The translations under genes and the position numbers were made by a program. This document shows positions 5,404 through 12,706 of a stretch of DNA of 39,744 nt, piece by piece. Below the pieces are notes generated by a model that saw only the letters and a list, made by a program, of their open reading frames with translations, did not search any database and was not told where the DNA came from. Numbering within the stretch: position 1 is the stretch's first letter; each line of letters opens with the position of its first letter. Origin of the DNA: Clostridia bacterium (lineage in GTDB: Bacteria; Bacillota; Clostridia; Oscillospirales; CAG-272); NCBI GenBank assembly GCA_017467085.1, contig JAFTSW010000071.1, positions 1 through 39,744 on the forward strand. The letters are read 5' to 3'.

Positions 5404-6393
5404 TTATTCATCCAAGGGTAAAGGAATATAAACCTTTTCGAGAGGAATCATTTTTCTGTATTTGACACTTAGAAGTTCGTAATATTTAAGCACCAAATCA
5501 ACGAGCTCTGTGCCATTAATGCCTCTTATAATAGGTGTGTTGCTCAAATATTTTTCAGCCTTTTTGGTGTAATTAGAGAGTGTTACAAAAAGTCCGTAAT
5601 CCCCTTCACGCATTGCGCCTTTTAAAGATTGAAGCGTTGCCTCTTTTATGTCACTGTCTTGGCTTTTAACCTGCACAAGAATACGAGGAGGAAGTTCGTC
5701 CTTGTACGCGATAATATCAATTCCGCTATCGCCTCCATGTGCAGATATAGAGGTTCTATATCCCATGGCATTCAGCAAATCGGCAACAAATTCTTCAAGT
5801 GCATAACCTTTTAGATTCTTACTTAATGCTTTCAGTATAAAATCGCGAGTTGTTTCTTTGATGTCCTGGGCTGTTGCGGCAACTGTATCATCGTCCTGAA
5901 GCATCGTAGAAGGCTTAAAATCCGCATCAAGCGCAGCTAAGTATTCATCTGCATACTTCTTTACCATAAAGAAAGACATCGCTGAGCCAAGCTCGTATAA
6001 AGCCCCTTGAGAGAATGCTGTTCTTGAAAGATGCCTGATCCATTTTACCTTTCTCTGTTGAACATACTCTGCTGCATCAGGCACATAAAGATAATCACTT
6101 TCGATAATACCAATATTTATCTCATGATTCATTTTCGAAGGATACATAACATAATCGCCAATCTGCACTTCGTGGATAAAACGGTAGAGCATTCCGGCAG
6201 CATTTGCTATGGCGCCTTTTTTAGCTTCTGGATAGGCTATGATATGTTTTTCTTTAAATGCTTCGCGGGACTTTTCAATGAGTGAAAGGTCCCCCATTTT
6301 TTTCCAACCTATACCTATGACATTGTGATGCAAAAATAGAAAGTCATCTTGGGTATGAATACCCCAAACTCTTTTTTCGTCCATTGGGTTCAT
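5404..6393 (-). CDS. Mrr-like restriction endonuclease (probable type IV)
   Basis: A 329-residue protein. The C-terminal half (about 195-300) is an Mrr-type PD-(D/E)xK nuclease: a helix with 'YALEEFVADLLNAMGY' supplies Glu, then 'GGDSGIDIIAY' supplies the metal-binding Asp226, and 'ILVQVKSQ' supplies Gln241 and Lys243 of the Q-x-K motif. 'GLFVTLSNYTKKAEKYL' follows as in the family. The first ~150 residues ('VWGIHTQDDFLFLHHNVIGI', 'IGDYVMYPSKMNHEINIGII') form a beta-rich module like those fused to Mrr nucleases to read modified DNA. Known Mrr family enzymes cut methylated foreign DNA. The start ATG 6393 has AAAGAG upstream; a second ATG four codons on is possible. It is a lone gene, converging on RNase III; no partner methylase is seen, in line with a type IV enzyme. 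Confidence 0.8.
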   Translation of the reverse strand: MNPMDEKRVWGIHTQDDFLFLHHNVIGIGWKKMGDLSLIEKSREAFKEKHIIAYPEAKKGAIANAAGMLYRFIHEVQIGDYVMYPSKMNHEINIGIIESDYLYVPDAAEYVQQRKVKWIRHLSRTAFSQGALYELGSAMSFFMVKKYADEYLAALDADFKPSTMLQDDDTVAATAQDIKETTRDFILKALSKNLKGYALEEFVADLLNAMGYRTSISAHGGDSGIDIIAYKDELPPRILVQVKSQDSDIKEATLQSLKGAMREGDYGLFVTLSNYTKKAEKYLSNTPIIRGINGTELVDLVLKYYELLSVKYRKMIPLEKVYIPLPLDE

Positions 6394-6417
6394 CTCTTTC
6401 TAAAGTTGTTTTTGTAA

Positions 6418-8304
6418 TCATTCTCCCAACCGTACCGCAACGGCGGAGAAGGCGGGGATGTCGGTGTCGAAAACGAGGCGGTTGCCCTCCGTGTGGGCGG
6501 CTCCGCTTGAGAGGTGGGCTTCCTTGTGTGTCTTGTCGAGCGTGAAAACGGGGGTGATGACTTCATCGGCAAAGTAGTTGAGGAAGAGTAGGGAAAGCCC
6601 CGCTTCGTCCTCGTCTGCTAAGAGGTAAAGACCGGGGTGCGCACTCGATGCGATAGGCATCGGGTGGCGAGAAAGCCAAGGCAGTGTCTTTGTCAGCATC
6701 ATGTTTTGCACGCAGGAGTCCAAAAGCCCCGAGCCCTCAAAAAGCGTTCCGTAATCGATGAGATAGACCAAGAAGCGAAGCCCCTCGGCATTCTCGTAGG
6801 TATAGGCGAAGGGCTCCTCCTTGCCGTTTGCCCATGCGGTTAAAACGGTGTTGGCGGAAGAGGAGATTGCGGCAGAAAGGCGGCGACAGTCCGCAAAGCG
6901 CACGGGCGCAATTTCGCCCTCTGTCACGGTGGAGAGATAAGAATAGGTTCTGTCCTCAAAGCCTGATACGGAGGCGAGTCCCACGTCCATGCCTGCCTCG
7001 GTAAGAATGATTGCCGAAACGGCGTCAAGAACCATACCGTTGGCAAAGGCGTCCATAGGAAGACCGCGCACGCCCTCGCCAAAGGCGGCAGCAGTAAAGC
7101 CCTCGCCGCTGTATACCGTGGGGACGGTGGCGGAGTCAAGCAAAATTCCCGCCATGGGCATCGGCGTGTTCCCAAGGGGCTTGGTCAAAGAAAAATCTGC
7201 CGTGTCAAAGGCGTGCGGGCGAATATGTACGCGAACACCCAAATTGGCGCCACCGGGAAAGATTCTTGCAATTTCCGCGTGAAGCGCGGCGCTTCTTTTG
7301 TGGCGTTCAATGTAGCCGCGTTCAAAAAACGGCCCTGCCGTATAGTCGAACATATACTTCAAAATGCCGTCGTGCTTTCCGTCTGCACGCATGGCGGCGT
7401 CAAACAGCTCAAGATATGCGGCAGGTGTGTTGTAGCGCGGACGGGGATAAACGTCTCCCTCTGCCATGGTTTCAATGCCGCTTCCCTCGCAGAAGGAGGC
7501 GAACATGCGCGCAAGTGCGAGAATTTCAGCGGCAGAAAGTCGGTTTCCTCCGTAAGGAGTCCAGTAGGGAGCGCCGTGCAAGCGGAGCAAAGGCTTGTTC
7601 TTTCCGGCCATGATGCGCGAAATACCAAGCACATCCATTCCGTCCACGTCCCAGATGGAGTGGGCGGCGCAAAAAGCCAAGGTGATGGATTCGTCCACCG
7701 TATTAATTGCTGCGCGCAGCTCCTCTGCCAAGATGCGGAAGCCTTCGTTTTGGGCAAACAGCCAAGCATCGCGATATTGATTGGGCTTTCCCGAAAAGGC
7801 TTTCTCTTGCAAATGGGTGAGGGTGACCTCTTCGCCGAGATGCTCGGACATTAAGGCCAGATGGGAGGGACAGGCACAGCAAAAGGCGGGGCCGTGACCC
7901 GACATACGCAGGTCATCATCCAGGAGAATATAGGAGGGATGCGCCTCTGCAATTTTTATGACGAAGCCCGCTATTTTTTTGCGGAATGCAGCATCCAAGG
8001 GGCAGCGCGTTCCCTCGCGCTCCTCGCCCAATACGTTGACTAAGGGGAGAAAATTGTCCTTTTGTTCAGCCCCCGTTCCGTTTAAAAGCGCGCCACCGTG
8101 ACCGATGGTTTCGCCTATCCAAACGCCAACCTCCAAGCCGCCCTCCTTCAAAAAGACGATGTTTTCCTTCAATGACGGCAGGTCGCTCTCGTGTACAATG
8201 AGAAAAACCCGTTCAACGCTTGCTTCACGGCAAAGGGACAAATAGTCCTTTCTGGTCTTGGGGGTGATGGAGCGATTTTGAATGGGAACGGATACCTTAT
8301 ACAT
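6418..8304 (-). CDS. Putative TIM-barrel carbohydrate-active enzyme, family not identified
   Basis: A 628-residue cytosolic protein (no signal peptide). The start ATG 8304 has AAAGGAGA 6 bases upstream. The N-terminal part looks like an alpha/beta barrel: 'RKDYLSLCREASVERVFLIV' (strand and helix), 'GLEVGVWIGETIGHG', 'PSYILLDDDLRMSGHG', a Cys pair in 'FCCACPSH', 'ITLAFCAAHSIWDVDGMDV', and 'GIETMAEGDVYPRPRYNTPA'. A central domain ('PMAGILLDSATVPTVYSGEG') looks like the alpha/beta trimerisation-type domain that follows the barrel in GH42-like enzymes, and the end is beta-sandwich-like. The acidic 'LLDDDLR' and 'AEGDVYPR' are candidate catalytic sites. It lies behind an AraC regulator and opposite a GH30 enzyme, so glycoside breakdown is likely. 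I could not assign a CAZy family. Confidence 0.55.
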   Translation of the reverse strand: MYKVSVPIQNRSITPKTRKDYLSLCREASVERVFLIVHESDLPSLKENIVFLKEGGLEVGVWIGETIGHGGALLNGTGAEQKDNFLPLVNVLGEEREGTRCPLDAAFRKKIAGFVIKIAEAHPSYILLDDDLRMSGHGPAFCCACPSHLALMSEHLGEEVTLTHLQEKAFSGKPNQYRDAWLFAQNEGFRILAEELRAAINTVDESITLAFCAAHSIWDVDGMDVLGISRIMAGKNKPLLRLHGAPYWTPYGGNRLSAAEILALARMFASFCEGSGIETMAEGDVYPRPRYNTPAAYLELFDAAMRADGKHDGILKYMFDYTAGPFFERGYIERHKRSAALHAEIARIFPGGANLGVRVHIRPHAFDTADFSLTKPLGNTPMPMAGILLDSATVPTVYSGEGFTAAAFGEGVRGLPMDAFANGMVLDAVSAIILTEAGMDVGLASVSGFEDRTYSYLSTVTEGEIAPVRFADCRRLSAAISSSANTVLTAWANGKEEPFAYTYENAEGLRFLVYLIDYGTLFEGSGLLDSCVQNMMLTKTLPWLSRHPMPIASSAHPGLYLLADEDEAGLSLLFLNYFADEVITPVFTLDKTHKEAHLSSGAAHTEGNRLVFDTDIPAFSAVAVRLGE

Positions 8305-8399
8305 GACGTATCTCCTTTAGCTTTATAGCCTTACTGTATCACATAAAATAGAGGAAGTCAAGAGAATCGGAGGATTTTTGCGCGAAGTCGGTACGGTCT

Positions 8400-9179
8400 T
8401 CAAGAGTGCCGATACGCCCGTGCATATTCGCCCGGGGTCATACCCGTTTGGGTGCGAAAGGTGCGGGTAAAATAAGCGGCGTCATAAAAGCCCAGTTGGT
8501 CTGAAATCTCGGTTAAGGACAGGTCGGTGTTGGCAAGCAAGCGCTTTGCTTCTTTGATACGCTCGCCTTGACGGTAGGCAACCATGGACATTCCCATCTC
8601 TTGGCGAAAAATATGGCGCAATCCGCTTTCGCTGACAGCACAGCGACGGGCAATCTCTGCAACAGAGGGGGCGTCTGTCCGGGAAAGCAAAAAGCACGCC
8701 CGCTCCACCAGCTTTTTTGAGGGTGTTTGGGACTCCTTCACAGAGACCGAAATCGCATCCAACAGCAAATACAAAAGACCCTGCCCACGCATCGGGCGGC
8801 GCCCCTCCTCCTCACAGCTGATTAACGCATCGAACAGGGTAAGAACGTCAGCAGACGCATTTGGCAAAAGGAGGGTTGGTGCCGAGGCGTCGAGCCCCTC
8901 AGCCTCAAAATTGACCAGCAAATCCTCCGTGGTGCCCTTGAACAGCGCCTTATAATGGCATCCCTTGGGCAGGAGCATCAGCGCCCCCTCACGGGCGAAA
9001 AGGGAAGTGTCCCGCGTTGCAAATTCCACGCTTCCTCGGGTAACGAGAAAAAGTCCGTGGTCGGGACGGGGTCTGCTTTCGTAGCTGTATATTCTCTTGC
9101 GCCAATGCTGTCTGCCAACGGTCGTAATGCGGCAGTCCCCGATGCTCTCCCACAGCCTCTTGTCCTCTGTTTGCTTCAC
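8400..9179 (-). CDS. AraC-family transcription regulator
   Basis: A 259-residue regulator. I chose the GTG at 9179 (VKQTEDKRLW) because AAGGAGAG lies about 10 bases upstream and the protein then has family length; an ATG at 9212 has no ribosome site. Residues about 20-130 form a cupin-like sugar-sensing domain ('PDHGLFLVTRGSVEFATRDT', 'GALMLLPKGCHYKALF'). The last 95 residues hold two helix-turn-helix motifs: 'VAEIARRCAVSESGLRHIFR' and 'LTEISDQLGFYDAAYFTRTF', ending with the typical 'TGMTPGEYARAYR'. It likely activates the downstream 628-residue enzyme gene (95-base gap, same strand) and perhaps the divergent GH30 gene in response to a sugar. Confidence 0.9.
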   Translation of the reverse strand: MKQTEDKRLWESIGDCRITTVGRQHWRKRIYSYESRPRPDHGLFLVTRGSVEFATRDTSLFAREGALMLLPKGCHYKALFKGTTEDLLVNFEAEGLDASAPTLLLPNASADVLTLFDALISCEEEGRRPMRGQGLLYLLLDAISVSVKESQTPSKKLVERACFLLSRTDAPSVAEIARRCAVSESGLRHIFRQEMGMSMVAYRQGERIKEAKRLLANTDLSLTEISDQLGFYDAAYFTRTFRTQTGMTPGEYARAYRHS

Positions 9180-9210
9180 GGTGCATTCTCTCCTTTGTAT
9201 CTTTTCTTTC

Positions 9211-9238
9211 ATTGTAGCATATTTAGCGAAAAATACAA
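9211..9238 (-). promoter_or_regulatory. Promoter of the AraC-type regulator gene
   Basis: On the minus strand TTGTAT, 16 bases, TACAAT with TG in the extended -10 position. It lies about 30 bases before the GTG start and in the divergent space shared with the GH30 gene. Confidence 0.6.
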
Positions 9239-9377
9239 TAGATTTATGAAAAAATCCAATGCGCTTTCGGAAAAAATATGATATTCTGCTTGTAGGAAAA
9301 AAAGCAAATTCGCTATTTTGCAGGATATTGTTCACCTTTGATTGAAAAAACGAATTTTACAAAAGGAGAAAGCCAAA

Positions 9378-10730
9378 ATGAAAGCCATTCAGTATTTTTC
9401 GGATAAGAGTCACGCCTTTGCGGCGCGCGAGGTATTTCCCACCCTACCCAACCCCGTCCTGCCCCCCTTGGAGGAGGGAGCGGAGAGGGTAACCGACTTT
9501 TTGGGCTTTGGTGTCGCCATTACGCCCTCCTCCTGCTATGTTCTGAGTCAAATGGAGCCCACGGAAAGGAAGGCGCTTTTGCGCCATATCTATACGGAGG
9601 AGGGGCTTAATCTTTCCACTGGTCGCCTCTGTATAGGGGCAAGCGATTACTCCCCCGAAATATATTCCTACGATGACGTTCCCTTTGATACCGCGCTTTC
9701 GCATTTTTCTATTGCCCGTGATGAGGCGTACGTTATCCCGATGCTGAAGGAAATTCTTGCTATACGCCCCGACCTTTATCTCTTCGCGGCTCCCTGGAGC
9801 CCTCCCTTTTGGATGGAGTCGGGAGAAAGTATGTGCGGCGGCTACATGCGGGAGGAATTTTTGGGCTGCTATGCGGAATACTTTATCAGATTTTTGCGGG
9901 CATACGAGGCGCACGGAATTCACATCTCGGCGGTGACGCCGCAAAACGAGGTTAATACCCAACAACTGGGCTTGATGCCCTCCTGTATCTGGCATCCCGA
10001 AATCGAAGCAAGCTTCGTGAAAATTTTGCGGCAAAGACTGACGGAAGAGGGGCTTTCCACGAAGATATGGCTCTGTGACCACAGCTTCCGTGACGCGCCG
10101 CGTGTGCTTTGGCAGCTACAGCACTGCGAGGGGCTTGCCGAGGCCGCAAACGGTGTCGCCTTCCACTATTACGATGGCTCCATTGAGGAAAGTGCCTGCC
10201 TACGGCAAGGATACCCTTCCCATTCCTTGCATTTCACCGAGGCAGGTCCCAGACTCACCGACCACTACGGCGATGACCATTGTAAATGGGGGCTGATGAT
10301 TGCCCGTGCCTTCAAGATGGGATATCAGTCCTTTTGCGGCTGGAATCTTCTGCTCGATGAGCTTGGCGGTCCCAACGTGGGGCTTTACAGCGGCGTATGC
10401 GGCGGGCTCGTGACACGTGACAGTCGGGACGGCGTCCTATCTTACAGCGGCCAGCATACCGCGCTTCGCCATATAGCACCCTTCGTCACAAAGGGGGCAA
10501 GAGTTTCGTACCTGCGCTCTGCCGATGCCTACGGCAAGGGAATGTACACCTATCCTTCTTCCGAAAGGAAGCCCCTGGAGGGCGTGAAAATTCTGGCTGA
10601 GAGCGGCAAGACGGTTGCGGTGGTTGTCAATCCCAATCCCTTTCCGCTTCAATCTCACATCATTCTTGGCGGTGAGCGCTTTTACCTGGATTTGCCCGGG
10701 GAAAGCATTTCGAGCATTGTGGAGCAGTAG
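9378..10730 (+). CDS. GH30-family glycoside hydrolase
   Basis: A 450-residue enzyme of the glucosylceramidase/beta-1,6-glucanase type. The ATG at 9378 follows AAAGGAGAAAG; the frame extends upstream without a ribosome site. 'FLGFGVAITPSSCYVLSQM' starts the barrel as in GH30. 'FAAPWSPPFWM' is the conserved Trp-Ser-x-Pro strand. 'SAVTPQNEVN' carries the acid/base Glu (about residue 190) and 'LHFTEAGPR' the nucleophile Glu (about 287). 'AFKMGYQSFCGWNLLLDE' and 'GLYSGVCGGLVTRD' complete the barrel, and the C-terminal 80 residues form the small beta domain. No signal peptide is present, so it probably acts in the cytosol on imported oligosaccharides or glycosides. It is divergent from the AraC gene. 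The exact substrate cannot be read from sequence. Confidence 0.88.
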   Translation: MKAIQYFSDKSHAFAAREVFPTLPNPVLPPLEEGAERVTDFLGFGVAITPSSCYVLSQMEPTERKALLRHIYTEEGLNLSTGRLCIGASDYSPEIYSYDDVPFDTALSHFSIARDEAYVIPMLKEILAIRPDLYLFAAPWSPPFWMESGESMCGGYMREEFLGCYAEYFIRFLRAYEAHGIHISAVTPQNEVNTQQLGLMPSCIWHPEIEASFVKILRQRLTEEGLSTKIWLCDHSFRDAPRVLWQLQHCEGLAEAANGVAFHYYDGSIEESACLRQGYPSHSLHFTEAGPRLTDHYGDDHCKWGLMIARAFKMGYQSFCGWNLLLDELGGPNVGLYSGVCGGLVTRDSRDGVLSYSGQHTALRHIAPFVTKGARVSYLRSADAYGKGMYTYPSSERKPLEGVKILAESGKTVAVVVNPNPFPLQSHIILGGERFYLDLPGESISSIVEQ

Positions 10731-10773
10731 AAAAACGTCAAAAAATAAACGCCCTCTTTGGGCGAAAAGCCTA

Positions 10774-10802
10774 TTGACAAACCAAAAAGGAAAGGGTATA
10801 AT
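10774..10802 (+). promoter_or_regulatory. Consensus promoter of the HPr-like gene
   Basis: Perfect TTGACA and TATAAT with a 17-base spacer. It lies 60 bases before the ATG at 10863. A CGCCC/GGGCG hairpin (10750-10764) separates it from the GH30 stop. Confidence 0.85.
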
Positions 10803-10862
10803 AAAGACAGTCAACAAAGCTTGTGTCCCTACATAAGCAAAAAAGAAAAGAGGTGCCCATCT

Positions 10863-11144
10863 ATGAAAAAAGTATTAAAAGCCAGAATCAGACTTTCCAC
10901 CATTCAGGATATTCAGTCCTTCGTTGCCACCGTCAGCATGACGGATATGGAGGTAGACCTGTCCTCTCAGCGTTACGTGGTGGACGGAAAATCCATTATG
11001 GGTATTTACAGCCTTGACCTTTTGAATCCCATTATGCTTCTCGTATATCCCGATGAAAACAACGAGGCAGCAGGGGAAGCGCTGATGGAAAAGCTTTCCA
11101 AGTTCATCGTGGAGAAGCTTCCCAGCGAGGAAATTCCCTCTTAA
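10863..11144 (+). CDS. HPr-fold protein lacking the active-site histidine
   Basis: A 93-residue protein. The ATG at 10863 has AAGAGGTG upstream. The sequence follows the HPr pattern: first strand 'KARIRLSTIQDIQSFVATVS', then 'MEVDLSSQRYVVDGKSIMGIYSLDLLNPIMLLV'. The 'KSIMGI' segment holds the serine equal to Ser46, the HPr-kinase site, and is well kept. The region where HPr has 'GLHARPA' with the phospho-accepting His15 has no histidine. Such a protein could not carry phosphate for PTS transport but could act as a Crh-like cofactor in carbon catabolite control; this is inference. It is transcribed alone between a consensus promoter and a strong terminator, so it should be well expressed. Confidence 0.8.
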   Translation: MKKVLKARIRLSTIQDIQSFVATVSMTDMEVDLSSQRYVVDGKSIMGIYSLDLLNPIMLLVYPDENNEAAGEALMEKLSKFIVEKLPSEEIPS

Positions 11145-11156
11145 AAGCGATTGAAA

Positions 11157-11203
11157 AAAAGCGGTCGCCCCGTCGCCGATTTCGGCAGGGGCGGCCGCTT
11201 TTT
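11157..11203 (+). terminator. Intrinsic terminator after the HPr-like gene
   Basis: A 15-bp GC-rich stem with one G-T pair (AAAAGCGGTCGCCCC against GGGGCGGCCGCTTTT) and an inner hairpin GCCGA/TCGGC in the loop, ending in a T-run. Confidence 0.85.
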
Positions 11204-11297
11204 GCGTTAACAACTGCTTGTCGGCTTGTTCATAATTGAGAAATATAAAATTTACACTTTATACTTAAAAAACAAGAAACAAAGGGCAAAAAAACCA

Positions 11298-11326
11298 TTG
11301 CAATTAGTATAGTATTGTGCTAAAAT
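11298..11326 (+). promoter_or_regulatory. Promoter of the cdaA operon
   Basis: TTGCAA, 17 bases, TAAAAT with TG in the extended -10 position, about 85 bases before the cdaA start. The 11204-11297 stretch before it is AT-rich and holds no gene. The leader 11333-11412 shows no clear terminator. Confidence 0.6.
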
Positions 11327-11412
11327 ATAAGAAGGAATAACAGTTTTTCGCGGTTGCGCGTCCCGTTGACCTTCAGATTATCTCCATCATCTTTTCATAA
11401 GGATTGGTTGAA

Positions 11413-12255
11413 ATGGATATTATTGCTTTTTTCAGTGATTGGTTTGGCTTCGTCGCCAGCCAATTCTCTTTCATAAAGTGGACCGACGTGCTGGACATCA
11501 TTGTCCTCTCCTTTTTGGTGTTCGGTCTGTATCATTTGCTTCACGATACCCGTGCCTCCAATCTGGCGCTGGGCGTCGGAATTCTCTTGCTTTTGTGGGT
11601 GGTTGCCTCCCTGATGAATATGCACGCCCTGTCTTTCCTCTTGCGTGCGGTATTCGACGTGGGAATTTTGGCGGTCATTGTCATTTTTCAGCCCGAAATC
11701 CGCAGTATGCTGGAAAAGGTGGGTGACGGCTCCTGGCGTGGCATCAAGAACTTCGGTGAGCAGAAGGATGCCGACCTTGTGATGAAAACCATCTCCACCA
11801 TCTGTGAGGCAGCGCAGGATTTGTCCAAGAGCAATACCGGCGGTCTTATCGTCATAGAAAAGACCACCAAGCTGGGCGACATTATCCGCACGGGTATTCC
11901 CATTGACGCGGAGCCGTCCACCTATCTGATTCGCAATATCTTTTATGACAAGGCGCCTTTACATGACGGTGCTGTCATTATCCGCGGCAACCGTGTTTGT
12001 GCGGCAGGCTGTCAGCTTCCCCTGTCCGAAAGCAAGGCGCTGGCGCCTTCTCTCGGCTTGCGGCACAGAGCCGCCCTCGGTATGAGCGAAAAGAGCGATG
12101 CCTTGGTGGTGATTGTGTCGGAGGAAACCTCGATTATCTCGCTGGCGTATAACGGCATTCTGACCCAGGGCTACAGCTTCCAGGGACTGAAGCAGGCGCT
12201 GGCAGATAAGCTTTTGCCCCTTGCCAAGAGAGAGGACGGCAGCTTGAAGCGGTAA
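11413..12255 (+). CDS. cdaA: Diadenylate cyclase CdaA (c-di-AMP synthase)
   Basis: Joins two ATP molecules into cyclic di-AMP, the second messenger that controls potassium and turgor in Gram-positive bacteria. The 280-residue protein has family length. Three membrane helices lie at about 20-95, including 'VLDIIVLSFLVFGLYHLL' and 'GVGILLLLWVVASLM', followed by a short coiled segment and the DAC domain. The two active-site motifs are intact: 'APLHDGAVII' (DGA near residue 184) and 'GLRHRAALG' (RHR near 216). 'GILTQGYSFQGLKQAL' closes the domain. I chose the ATG at 11413, nine bases after AAGGA, over a TTG three codons upstream that overlaps it. cdaR follows 32 bases later, as in most Firmicutes, and encodes the enzyme's regulator. 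Confidence 0.95.
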   Translation: MDIIAFFSDWFGFVASQFSFIKWTDVLDIIVLSFLVFGLYHLLHDTRASNLALGVGILLLLWVVASLMNMHALSFLLRAVFDVGILAVIVIFQPEIRSMLEKVGDGSWRGIKNFGEQKDADLVMKTISTICEAAQDLSKSNTGGLIVIEKTTKLGDIIRTGIPIDAEPSTYLIRNIFYDKAPLHDGAVIIRGNRVCAAGCQLPLSESKALAPSLGLRHRAALGMSEKSDALVVIVSEETSIISLAYNGILTQGYSFQGLKQALADKLLPLAKREDGSLKR

Positions 12256-12287
12256 GCGCACATTCAACGAAAGGAAAGGCCGATACT

Positions 12288-12692
12288 ATGGAAGAATCCG
12301 TTAAAAAGAAAAAAAGATTCCCCGGCATTTGGGTGTATATTTTGTGCCTGCTGGTTGCGGTGCTGCTTTGGCTTATCGTGATGAAGGTCAATCCCCCTAA
12401 GGTAACCGCCGAGTTTCGTGATGTGCCCGTGGTTGTGGTAGATGCGGAGAACTTGCAGGAAGCGGGCTATGATTACGTATGCGCCACTACCGTGCGCAAA
12501 ATCGTCTTGGAGGGCACGCGTGAGGACCTTTACCGCTGTACCCGTGAGGGAAAGCTTGAGGTGCGTGTCAGCCTCGCAAACGTGACGCCGGGCATAGCTT
12601 CTGCCTCGGTAACTGCTTCCGTGGTGGGAACGACCGAAGGGGTTGAGGTTGCCGAGCACGTCAGTGTTTCCTTTACCTTCAACAAGCGTTGA
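12288..12692 (+). CDS. cdaR: CdaR/YbbR-type regulator of CdaA, very short form
   Basis: A 134-residue membrane-anchored protein. After a basic start it has one membrane helix ('GIWVYILCLLVAVLLWLIV', about 13-31), then a single YbbR domain outside the cell: 'VTAEFRDVPVVVVDAENL', 'VRKIVLEGTREDLYRCT', 'LEVRVSLANVTPGIASA', 'VEVAEHVSVSFTF'. The place after cdaA fits CdaR, which binds CdaA at the membrane and tunes c-di-AMP production. Well-studied CdaR proteins have three or four YbbR domains and 400 or more residues, so this one keeps only the anchor and one domain. The frame is intact with a clean stop that overlaps the next gene's leader, so it looks like a natural short form, not a frameshift. 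Confidence 0.8.
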   Translation: MEESVKKKKRFPGIWVYILCLLVAVLLWLIVMKVNPPKVTAEFRDVPVVVVDAENLQEAGYDYVCATTVRKIVLEGTREDLYRCTREGKLEVRVSLANVTPGIASASVTASVVGTTEGVEVAEHVSVSFTFNKR

Positions 12693-12706
12693 GGGCGGTG
12701 ACGGAT

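Noticed and set aside
6637-8043. Several plus-strand frames opposite the 628-residue enzyme gene
   Set aside because: They are overlapping shadows in several frames, rich in Arg and Cys, with no start signals.
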